Below, one piece after another: positions 1 through 6,170 of a DNA stretch of 9,880 bases; position 1 is the stretch's first letter, and each line of letters opens with the position of its first letter. The stretch covers positions 1 to 9,880 of the forward strand of contig JAJYGO010000439.1 in NCBI GenBank assembly GCA_021785115.1, written 5' to 3'. The DNA comes from Chloroflexota bacterium. GTDB lineage: Bacteria > Chloroflexota > Limnocylindria > Limnocylindrales > CSP1-4. A program made the position numbers and the translations under genes. Under the pieces are notes generated by a model. That model ran no database searches. It was not told the DNA's origin and saw nothing but the letters and a program-made list of their open reading frames with translations.

Positions 1-2229
1 GAGCGCGACGTGCAGGCGGCGATCGCCGCCGGCGTCGGCCGCCCGGCGGCTGCTGCTGCTCGCCCTGCCGGGCTGGCCGCGCCCGCTCCGGCGCCGGCCG
101 GCGGCGAGGCCCCGCGCCAGATGTCCCGCATGCGCCGGGTGATCGCCGAGCGCCTGACCCAGTCGTGGACCACCACGCCGCACTTCACGGTCACCGTGGC
201 CGTGGACGCGTCGAGGCTGATGGACCTGCGGGCCGGGCTCAAGGCGGCCGGCTCGAGCCTCACCGTCACGGACTTCGTGCTCGCCGCGGCCGCGGATACG
301 CTGGCCGAGTTCCCCGACGTCAACGCCCGCACCGACGGCACGTCGGTCTGGCCGCGCAGCCGCGTCGACCTCGGCATGGCCGTCTCGGTGCCCGGCGGCC
401 TGGTGGTCCCGGTGATCCGCGACGCGGGCGCGCTCACCGTCGCCGAGATCCACGACCGTGCCGCGGCCCTCTCGGCGGCGGCCCGCGCGGGCACGGTGTC
501 GCCCGACGACCTAGTCGGCTCCACGTTCACCGTGTCCAACCTGGGCATGTACGGGGTCGAGGAGTTCAGCGCGATCATCAACCCGGGCGAGGCGGCGATC
601 CTGGCGGTGTCGTCCGCGCTCCCGACGCCGGTGGCCGTCGACGGGCGCGTCGAGGTCCGACCGGTGATGAAGCTGACACTGTCGGCCGACCACCGCCTGG
701 TGGACGGGGCGATGGGCGCCGAGTTCATGCGCGCCATGCAGGCCCGGCTCGAGGCGGCCGACGCCTTCCGGCTGGGCGCCGCGACGCTGGTCGAGCCCGC
801 CCGCCCCCGCTTCGCCGACGACCCGGACTGGTTCGACGTGGTGGTGCTCGGCGCCGGGACGGGCGGCTACACCGCGGCGTTCCGGGCGGCCCAGCTGGGG
901 CTCAAGGTGGCCCTCGTCGACGCCGACCGGATCGGCGGCACGTGCCTCCACCGCGGCTGCATCCCCACCAAGGCGATCCTCGAGGCGGCCGACCTCGCCC
1001 ACCGCGTCCGCGAGCAGGGCGCCGCGCTCGGCGTGCTCGCCGACGGCGTCCGGCTCGACTACGCCGCCACGGCCGCGAACAAGGACGCGGTCGTCAAGCG
1101 CATGTGGACGGGATTGAAGAGCCTGGTCGGCAAGAACGGGGTGGAGTGGGTCGCCGGGCGCGGCCGACTCGACGGGCCATCGCGGGTCGTCGTGACCCTG
1201 GAGGGCGGCTCGACCCGCACGCTCACCGCCAACGACGTCATCCTGGCCACCGGGTCGCGCCCCAAGAGCCTGCCCGGCCTCGTCCCCGACGGCCGGCGCA
1301 TCGTGACCTCCGACGACGTGCTGCGCTGGACGGAGCTGCCGTCGAGCCTGGTCGTCGTGGGGGCGGGCGCCGTGGGCGCCGAGTTCGCGTCCGCGTTCCA
1401 CGACCTGGGCGTGGCTGTGACACTGCTCGAGTACCTGCCCGCGGTCGTGCCGCTCGAGGACGCCGAGGTGAGCCGCGAGCTCCAGCGCAGCTTCGAGCGC
1501 CGCGGCATGCGCGTCGTCGTCAACGCCCGGTTCGACCCGGCGTCGGTCACCGTCCGCGATGACGGCGTGTCGATCACGGCGGGCCCCGATGGCGGCGAGC
1601 GCTCGGAGGTCACCGCGGATGCGATCCTGGTGGCGACCGGGCGCGCGCCCAACACCGAGGGCCTCGGCCTCGAGACGACGCGGGCGGCCGTCGAGCGCGG
1701 GTTCGTCCAGGTGGACGGCCTGATGCGCACCGCCGAGCCGCACCTTTGGGCGATCGGCGACCTCGTGGGCGGGCTGCTGCTCGCGCACACCGCCGCGCAC
1801 GAGGGGATCATCGCGGCCCACGCGATCACCGGCGAGCGCGACGTCCACCCCATGGACTACCCCGGCCAGCCGCGCGCCACCTACACGCGGCCCGAGATCG
1901 CCTCGGTGGGCCTGACGGAGCAGCAGTGCGCCGAGCGGGGCCTGCCGGTCAAGATCGGCAAGGTGCCGTTCCAGGCCATCGCGAAGGCCCTGATCCACGG
2001 CTCCCGCGAGGGCTTCGCCAAGGTGATCGCCCACGCGGACACGGGCGCCGTCCTCGGCGTCCACGTCATCGGCCCGCACGCGACCGAGCTCATTGCCGAG
2101 GCCTCGCTGGCCGCGTCGCTCGCCGCGACCGTGGACCAGCTGGGGTCGGCCACGCATCCGCACCCGACCCTGTCCGAGGTGCTCGGCGAGGCGGCGATGG
2201 CCGTGCGGGGGCGCTCGATCAACTTCTGA
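1..2229 (+). CDS. Fused 2-oxoacid dehydrogenase E2 acyltransferase - E3 dihydrolipoyl dehydrogenase (5' end outside window)
   Basis: The reading frame is open from base 1. The first residues, ERDVQAA, look like the end of a peripheral subunit-binding domain, so the GTG at base 10 is not the real start and any lipoyl domain lies upstream. Codons are numbered from base 1. An Ala/Pro linker is followed by an E2 catalytic domain (about 40-255) ending in the acyltransferase motif DHRLVDG (230-236, catalytic His231 and Asp235). After a short linker, a full E3 flavoprotein begins at about 278. It has an FAD GxGxxG (284-289), the redox disulfide motif GGTCLHRGC (Cys315, Cys320), an NAD GxGxxG (454-459), the second FAD motif with AIGD, and the C-terminal HPTLSE (His721, Glu726). 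All catalytic residues of both enzymes are present. Known roles: E2 passes an acyl group from lipoamide to CoA, and E3 reoxidises dihydrolipoamide with NAD+. Which oxoacid is used cannot be told, because E1 is not in the window. E2 and E3 are normally separate chains. The next gene is convergent. Confidence 0.93.
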   Translation, partial: ERDVQAAIAAGVGRPAAAAARPAGLAAPAPAPAGGEAPRQMSRMRRVIAERLTQSWTTTPHFTVTVAVDASRLMDLRAGLKAAGSSLTVTDFVLAAAADTLAEFPDVNARTDGTSVWPRSRVDLGMAVSVPGGLVVPVIRDAGALTVAEIHDRAAALSAAARAGTVSPDDLVGSTFTVSNLGMYGVEEFSAIINPGEAAILAVSSALPTPVAVDGRVEVRPVMKLTLSADHRLVDGAMGAEFMRAMQARLEAADAFRLGAATLVEPARPRFADDPDWFDVVVLGAGTGGYTAAFRAAQLGLKVALVDADRIGGTCLHRGCIPTKAILEAADLAHRVREQGAALGVLADGVRLDYAATAANKDAVVKRMWTGLKSLVGKNGVEWVAGRGRLDGPSRVVVTLEGGSTRTLTANDVILATGSRPKSLPGLVPDGRRIVTSDDVLRWTELPSSLVVVGAGAVGAEFASAFHDLGVAVTLLEYLPAVVPLEDAEVSRELQRSFERRGMRVVVNARFDPASVTVRDDGVSITAGPDGGERSEVTADAILVATGRAPNTEGLGLETTRAAVERGFVQVDGLMRTAEPHLWAIGDLVGGLLLAHTAAHEGIIAAHAITGERDVHPMDYPGQPRATYTRPEIASVGLTEQQCAERGLPVKIGKVPFQAIAKALIHGSREGFAKVIAHADTGAVLGVHVIGPHATELIAEASLAASLAATVDQLGSATHPHPTLSEVLGEAAMAVRGRSINF

Positions 2230-2273
2230 GAGGACCGGGGCGGGCCTGCCGCCAACGAGTCGGAGCGGTGCGC

Positions 2274-2306
2274 CCGCCGGGCGCCGGAGGAGCTGGCGCC
2301 CGGCGG
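2274..2306. terminator. Perfect 12-bp GC hairpin between convergent genes
   Basis: CCGCCGGGCGCC (2274-2285) is repeated exactly in inverted form at 2295-2306, with a 9-base loop. It sits in the 89-base gap between the stops of the E2-E3 gene and fucI, which converge here. The position and symmetry suit a two-way terminator. There is no clear U-tract on either side, as is common in GC-rich bacteria. Termination itself is inferred. Confidence 0.7.
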
Positions 2307-2318
2307 ACTGGGGGGACG

Positions 2319-4124
2319 CTACCGGCGCCCGTACAGCGGGCCGAAGTTGGCGCAGGCGCGGAAGTCGGCGCCCTCGGGGTCGGCGGTGCCCAGGTTGGCC
2401 CACGCGCTCGGGCGGAACACGTCCTCGGCGGGCACGTTGTGCATGTGGACCGGGATCCGCAGGATCGAGGCCAGGGTGATCAGGTCCGCCCCGACGTGGC
2501 CGTAGCTGATGGCGCCGTGGTTGGCCGCCCAGCTGGCCATGACGCTGTACACGTCGCGGAAGGGCCCCTCGCCCGTGGTGCGCGGGACGAACCAGTGGGT
2601 GGGCCAGGTCGGGTCGGTCCGCCGGTCGAGGGCGTCGTGGACCTCCCGCGGCAGCTCGACCGTCCAGCCCTCGGCGATCTGGAGCGTCGGCCCGGCGCCG
2701 CCCACGAGGTTGAGGCGGGCCATCGTGACCGGCATGCCGCCCCGCGACACGAACTGGCTGGAGAACCCGCCGCCGCGGAAGTAGCCGCGGTTGGCCGGGT
2801 ACCAGGTGGTCGCCGCCAGCGCCGCGTCCACGTCGGCCTGCGTGACCTCCCAGAACGGCTTCATCGCGGGCCTGCCGTCGGCGTCGGTCATCGCGCCCGT
2901 CGCGTCGAGCGTCGCCGCGCCGGAGTTGATGAGGTGGATGAAGCCGTCGGCCGCGGCCCCCTCGGGCCGCCAGCCCGTCACCCGCTCGACCGCGTCCGGG
3001 CTCCAGTACGTCCGCACGTCGGCGAAGATCTGCGCCCGGTTGGTGAGCAGGTACGAGAGCAGCATCGTCGCGCCGTTGAGCGAGTCGTTCTCGGTCGCGA
3101 ACACGTGCGGCGCGCGGACGCCGTTCCAGTCGAAGCTCGAGTTGAGCATCGCCTCCATGAAGTCGCCGTTGGGGCTGTGGTCGGTCCAGTGCCGCTGGCC
3201 CTGGAAGCCGCCCAGGATCGCGTTGCGGCCCATCGACTCCTCGACGTGGCCGAGCTCGGCCAGGCGCGGGTTGCCGACCAGCAGGTCGCGCGCGATCAGG
3301 AACATCTTGACCACCGTCGCCCAATCGGCGTCCAGGCCGGCGCGGTCCTTCTGCTTGGCCGGCTCGTTGCGGTCCTCGCCCTCGCGGCAGTTCGCCCTCG
3401 TCCAGGCCAGGCCCCGCTCGAACTCGGCCGGGTCGTAGATCCCCTCCTCGAGCCGCCGCGCGACCTCGGACATGTCGACCGCCTCGACGCGCATGCCGAG
3501 GTACTTCTCGAAGAACGGCTGGTCCACGATCGACCCGGCGATGCCCATCGACACGCCGCCGAGCGACAGGTAGGACTTGCCGCGCAGGATGGCCGCCGCC
3601 AGACCGGCCCTCGCGAAGCGCAGGATCCTCGCCCGGACGTCCTCGGGGATCGAGCCGTCGCCCGCGTCCTGGACGTCGCGCCCGTAGATGCCGAACGCCG
3701 GCAGGCCCTTCTGGGTGTGCGCCGCGAGCACCGCGGCGAGGTACACGGCGCCCGGCCGCTCGGTGCCGTTGAAGCCCCAGACCGCCTTGGGCGTGAGCGG
3801 GTCCATGTCCATCGTCTCGGACCCGTAGCACCAGCACGGCGTGACGGTGATCGAGACCCCGACGCCCTCCTTGCGGAACAGCTCGGCCGCCTTGGCCGCC
3901 TCGTACACGCCCCCGATGTTGTGGTCGGGCACGACGCACTCGACGGGGGTGCCGTCGGGGTAGCGCAGCGTGGAGCTGATCAGCTCGGCCGTCCGCAGGG
4001 CCATGCCGCGCGTCTGCTCCTCGAGCGACTCGCGGACGCCGTGCTGCCGCCCGTCGACCGCGGGCCGGATCCCGATCTTGGGCCAGTCGCCGACGAAGCG
4101 GCCGGAGGTGTTCACGGTGGTCAT
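2319..4124 (-). CDS. fucI: L-fucose isomerase
   Basis: This 601-residue cytoplasmic aldose-ketose isomerase converts L-fucose to L-fuculose, and the family also acts on D-arabinose. It is Mn2+-dependent. The N-terminus carries the family signature [20 protein letters not shown] (about residues 15-34). The catalytic triad of E. coli FucI (Glu337, Asp361, His528) is present with identical spacing: Glu345 in FATEND, Asp369 in FADVRTYW and His536 in AANHG. Length matches the 591-residue E. coli enzyme. The ATG start at 4124 follows a purine-rich AGAGGG and gives the expected N-terminus. The gene lies 44 bases after fucU on the same strand, so the two are probably co-transcribed. No fuculokinase or fuculose-phosphate aldolase is seen, so the rest of the pathway must lie elsewhere or differ. 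The stop is TAG at 2321-2319. Confidence 0.96.
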   Translation of the reverse strand: MTTVNTSGRFVGDWPKIGIRPAVDGRQHGVRESLEEQTRGMALRTAELISSTLRYPDGTPVECVVPDHNIGGVYEAAKAAELFRKEGVGVSITVTPCWCYGSETMDMDPLTPKAVWGFNGTERPGAVYLAAVLAAHTQKGLPAFGIYGRDVQDAGDGSIPEDVRARILRFARAGLAAAILRGKSYLSLGGVSMGIAGSIVDQPFFEKYLGMRVEAVDMSEVARRLEEGIYDPAEFERGLAWTRANCREGEDRNEPAKQKDRAGLDADWATVVKMFLIARDLLVGNPRLAELGHVEESMGRNAILGGFQGQRHWTDHSPNGDFMEAMLNSSFDWNGVRAPHVFATENDSLNGATMLLSYLLTNRAQIFADVRTYWSPDAVERVTGWRPEGAAADGFIHLINSGAATLDATGAMTDADGRPAMKPFWEVTQADVDAALAATTWYPANRGYFRGGGFSSQFVSRGGMPVTMARLNLVGGAGPTLQIAEGWTVELPREVHDALDRRTDPTWPTHWFVPRTTGEGPFRDVYSVMASWAANHGAISYGHVGADLITLASILRIPVHMHNVPAEDVFRPSAWANLGTADPEGADFRACANFGPLYGRR

Positions 4125-4168
4125 CGCACCCTCTCGTTCTGGAACGCCTGGTTGCCGGTCGCCGGCGG

Positions 4169-4588
4169 CTATCCGGGCTGGACCACGCCGATGGTCAGTA
4201 GGATGTTGGCGTAGACGCGCTGCTCGCCGGTGGCGATCGCCAGGGCGCAGTCGGGGCCGCGCGCCATGTCGTAGAACTCGAACCGGCCGAGGCGGGTGAG
4301 CCCGGTGCCCGGCAGCAGGCGCCGGAAGTCGTCGTAGATCGAGGGCTCGCTCCCGTCGTCCGGACCCATGACGTGGGCCGCCTCGACGGGGATGGCGTCA
4401 GCGATCACCCCGAGCAAGTCGGTGACGGTCAGCTTGCCCGGCTCGAGGTTGAGGAACACCCGGTGGGCCGACGGGTTGGAGCGCGTCGCCAGCGGGTAGT
4501 TCCCGTCGGCGATCAGGACCTGGGAGCCGTGGCCGGCCTCGCCCAGAGCGGCGAGGATCCCGGGATGGAGTAGGCGCGTCCTGAGCAC
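4169..4588 (-). CDS. fucU: L-fucose mutarotase (RbsD/FucU family)
   Basis: This 139-residue protein interconverts the anomers of L-fucose so that the correct form reaches the isomerase. RbsD/FucU proteins act as cytoplasmic oligomers. The N-terminal [14 protein letters not shown] carries the conserved His20 and Asp28. The C-terminal half has [10 protein letters not shown] and then [12 protein letters not shown] (TGE at 120-122, Tyr126, Asn128), the pattern that separates FucU from ribose-specific RbsD. Length equals the family norm of about 140. The start is GTG at 4588, chosen because a strong AAGGAGG lies 4 bases upstream on the minus strand and the reading gives the expected N-terminus. 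It is first in the pair with fucI, 220 bases downstream of the lacI stop, and an operator-like repeat lies about 90 bases before its start. A ribose-type RbsD is the alternative, but the neighbour fucI argues for fucose. Confidence 0.92.
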   Translation of the reverse strand: MLRTRLLHPGILAALGEAGHGSQVLIADGNYPLATRSNPSAHRVFLNLEPGKLTVTDLLGVIADAIPVEAAHVMGPDDGSEPSIYDDFRRLLPGTGLTRLGRFEFYDMARGPDCALAIATGEQRVYANILLTIGVVQPG

Positions 4589-4678
4589 TGGGCCTCCTTG
4601 TCAAGCAGGAGCTGGCCGACGAGACGGATCGGACGACGCGCAGGCACACCCCTGAGGGAACGATACCCGAAACACCCA

Positions 4679-4705
4679 GTTATCGATAACAGTGATAACG
4701 GTAAC
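4679..4705. promoter_or_regulatory. LacI-type operator upstream of fucUI
   Basis: This is a 27-base odd-centred inverted repeat around G4692. The left arm GTTATCGATAACA and the reverse complement of the right arm TGATAACGGTAAC agree at 10 of 13 positions. The left part also contains a perfect 12-base palindrome, GTTATCGATAAC (4679-4690). The site matches the repeat at 9482-9508 at 21 of 27 positions. It is the only strong signal in the 220-base gap (4589-4808) between lacI and fucU. A GGTATCGTT on the minus strand at 4667-4659 resembles part of the other site. No convincing -35/-10 pair was found for fucU. TTA...TAA arms resemble targets of LacI-family proteins such as E. coli GntR. Binding by the neighbouring LacI protein is inferred. 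Confidence 0.75.
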
Positions 4706-4808
4706 GGATCAGTGCCCCGCTCGCAAACCCCCTTGTGCGCCGGATCTGTCCGAGTTTGTGGGCCGCCGGTTTGGCAGCGCGCCGCCAAGCGCCCCAACGA
4801 TCGACCGC

Positions 4809-5843
4809 CTAACTGGCCGCAGACTCCTCGGGGGCCATCACCGGCAGCGGCCCACCACTCGACTTGCGGATGACCAGTTCGGTCGGGAACACGACGTCCT
4901 GCACCCGGTGTCGGCCTGGATGCTGGATCCGCTCCACGAGCAGCTCCACCGCGCGCCGGCCCATCTCGAGCGCAGGCTGGGCGACCACGGTGAGGAAGGG
5001 GAAGGTGACCATCGCCGACGGGAGGTCGTCGAAGCCGACGACCGCCACATCCTCGGGCACGCGGATGTTCATGTCCTCAAGAGCGTGCAGCACGCCGATG
5101 GCGATGAAGTTGTTGCCCGCGAAGATTGCCGTCGGTCGGTCCGGCCGCGACATGATCGCTCGGGCCATCTCGGCCCCGCTCTCGATGGAGAAGCGACCGT
5201 GGACCACCTGGACGGATCGCTCGTGACCGGCCTCCCGCATGGCGTCGCGGAACCCAGCGGCTCGGTCCATGGCGGTTGAGACTGATCGAGGGCCGGTCAG
5301 GATCGCGGTGCGGCTGTGTCCAAGCGAAGCGATGTAGCGGCCCATCTCATAGGCGCCCACTCGCGAATCGGTGCGGACCACATCGGCGGCACCGCGACGG
5401 ATGCGGCGATCGAGCACGACGAGGGGCGTGTCCTGCTCTCGGCACTTCTTGATGACCCTCTCTCCAGCTCCGGCCGGGACGATCAGGACCCCGTCGATCT
5501 GACGCTGCAGCAGCATCGTGACGTAGAGCTCTTCCTCGTCCTGATCCTCGTTGCTGTTGCCCAGGATCACCATCATCCCGGCGTCATTGGCCGCCGCCTC
5601 GACGCCGTGTGCAAGCGTGGTGAAGAAGGGGTTCGTCAGGTCCGTGACGAGCAGGGCGATGAGGTTCGTCCGCTTGGAGCGCAGGCTGCGAGCCAGGACG
5701 TTGGGCATGTAGCCCGTCTCGGCAATCGCCGCCTCGACACGGCGTCGGACGTCGACGCTGACCGGCCCTGACCCGCGCACGACCCGCGACACGGTCATCG
5801 GCGAGACGCCCGCCAATTTGGCTACATCGACCAGTCTCGCCAT
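4809..5843 (-). CDS. LacI/GalR-family transcriptional repressor
   Basis: This 344-residue sugar-responsive repressor has an N-terminal LacI helix-turn-helix (residues 3-25, DVAKLAGVSPMTVSRVV), a hinge near residues 45-58 (LARSLRS), and a periplasmic-binding-protein-like effector domain. That domain opens with LIALLVTDLTNPFF and shows the usual GVLIVPAG, GHSRTAILTGP, AIFAGNNFIAIGVLHAL and VAVVGFDD segments. The frame continues upstream to a TTG at 5900, but the ATG at 5843 is preferred: it has GGAG 4 bases upstream and gives the canonical short lead-in MARLVDVAK. The gene is upstream of fucU on the same strand and divergent from the methyltransferase operon, so it is well placed to control both. 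Recognition-helix residues Pro15-Met16-Thr17 match those of the broken lacI at 9526. The inducer is unknown; fucose or a methylated deoxysugar is inferred from context. Confidence 0.93.
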   Translation of the reverse strand: MARLVDVAKLAGVSPMTVSRVVRGSGPVSVDVRRRVEAAIAETGYMPNVLARSLRSKRTNLIALLVTDLTNPFFTTLAHGVEAAANDAGMMVILGNSNEDQDEEELYVTMLLQRQIDGVLIVPAGAGERVIKKCREQDTPLVVLDRRIRRGAADVVRTDSRVGAYEMGRYIASLGHSRTAILTGPRSVSTAMDRAAGFRDAMREAGHERSVQVVHGRFSIESGAEMARAIMSRPDRPTAIFAGNNFIAIGVLHALEDMNIRVPEDVAVVGFDDLPSAMVTFPFLTVVAQPALEMGRRAVELLVERIQHPGRHRVQDVVFPTELVIRKSSGGPLPVMAPEESAAS

Positions 5844-5885
5844 CGGTCTCCGTCCAGTGCTGCCGACCTCAGCCGTTGCCCGAGG

Positions 5886-5898
5886 AGCTAACGGTATC
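5886..5898. promoter_or_regulatory. Single operator arm upstream of lacI
   Basis: AGCTAACGGTATC matches the right arm of the operator at 4692 and the right arm of the operator at 9495 at 10 of 13 positions each. It lies about 43 bases upstream of the lacI start, a natural place for autoregulation. The opposite arm is not recognisable, so this is a weak or half site at best. Confidence 0.35.
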
Positions 5899-5933
5899 AA
5901 CGCCGCACGAGGCAGTCCACGAAGTGGCTGCAG

Positions 5934-5974
5934 GCCACCGCGCAGCTGGCTGGCGGTCTGACACGGGCGGTGGC
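5934..5974. repeat. 8-bp inverted repeat in the divergent promoter region
   Basis: GCCACCGC (5934-5941) and GCGGTGGC (5967-5974) are perfect inverted copies 25 bases apart. They lie between the lacI start and the methyltransferase promoter, ending 2 bases before its -35 box. Such spacing could hold an activator or a second regulator. It may also be chance in GC-rich DNA. Bases 5899-5933 between this repeat and the single operator arm at 5886-5898 show nothing further. Confidence 0.35.
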
Positions 5975-5976
5975 TA

Positions 5977-6004
5977 TTGACCAGATCAAGTCATATGATA
6001 ACGT
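5977..6004 (+). promoter_or_regulatory. Sigma-70-type promoter of the methyltransferase operon
   Basis: A -35 box TTGACC (5977-5982) is followed after 16 bases by TAACGT (5999-6004), which keeps the TAnnnT core of a -10 box. A TATGAT at 5994-5999 looks better as a -10 but sits only 11 bases from the -35. Transcription would start near 6010-6012, leaving a leader of about 160 bases before the ATG at 6171. This is the AT-richest stretch of the 327-base intergenic gap. Confidence 0.55.
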
Positions 6005-6008
6005 AAAC
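5996..6008. promoter_or_regulatory. Operator arm overlapping the -10 box
   Basis: TGATAACGTAAAC matches the right arm of the fucU operator (TGATAACGGTAAC) at 11 of 13 positions and covers the -10 box and the bases just before the start site. A bound repressor here would block RNA polymerase. The expected opposite arm does not lie at the usual one-base spacing. A poor 8-of-13 match sits at 5976-5988, seven bases away, so the site is asymmetric or a half site. Confidence 0.5.
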
Positions 6009-6009
6009 A

Positions 6010-6046
6010 CTCAGAGGCCGCTGTGCTGCTGCACAGGTTCTCTGAG
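6010..6046 (+). ncRNA. Nested 13-bp stem-loop at the predicted 5' end of the methyltransferase mRNA
   Basis: CTCAGAG (6010-6016) pairs with CTCTGAG (6040-6046). Inside it CTGTGC (6021-6026) pairs with GCACAG (6031-6036) around a TGCT loop, leaving a small internal loop. Both helices are perfect. The structure begins at the predicted transcription start, so it could be a 5'-end stabilising hairpin or part of a leader control element. It matches no riboswitch class I know and has no U-tract. Confidence 0.5.
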
Positions 6047-6068
6047 CGATGTCAAGTCGCAAGAGAAC

Positions 6069-6119
6069 GCATCAGACGGGAGGCCACGGGGCTGGACAAA
6101 CGATGCACCTGATGGCCTC
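6069..6119 (+). other. Possible pseudoknot or switching helices in the leader
   Basis: GAGGCCA (6080-6086) can pair with TGGCCTC (6113-6119). GCATC (6069-6073) can pair with GATGC (6102-6106), and the two helices cross as in an H-type pseudoknot. A competing helix, CATCAG (6070-6075) with CTGATG (6109-6114), would exclude both. This lies about 50-100 bases before the ATG of the first methyltransferase. The pairings are seen in the sequence; any function is inferred. No cobalamin-riboswitch B12 box was found. Confidence 0.3.
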
Positions 6120-6170
6120 ATCATCTCGGCTACCTGGTCGGCGGGCGTGCGGTGCGGAGGCGAGTGGCTG

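Noticed and set aside
511..3939. Very long minus-strand frame (1142 codons) across the E2-E3 gene and fucI
   Set aside because: Arg/Gly/Pro/Ala-rich low-complexity translation with no domains. It overlaps two well-identified genes and is a by-product of high GC.
1746..4214. Plus-strand frame of 822 codons antisense to fucI
   Set aside because: It straddles the convergent terminator, has no domain, and lies in a shadow frame of fucI.
5844..5900. TTG start giving a 19-residue extension of the LacI protein
   Set aside because: LacI proteins begin a few residues before the helix-turn-helix; the ATG at 5843 gives that layout and has a GGAG.
5970..6170. 67-residue N-terminal extension of the first methyltransferase
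   Set aside because: It would start inside the promoter, reads unlike any domain, and has no ribosome-binding site; the ATG at 6171 has one.
5844..6170. Cobalamin riboswitch in the gap before the B12-dependent operon
   Set aside because: I looked for the conserved B12 box and found no match; other pairings in the leader do not resemble the class.
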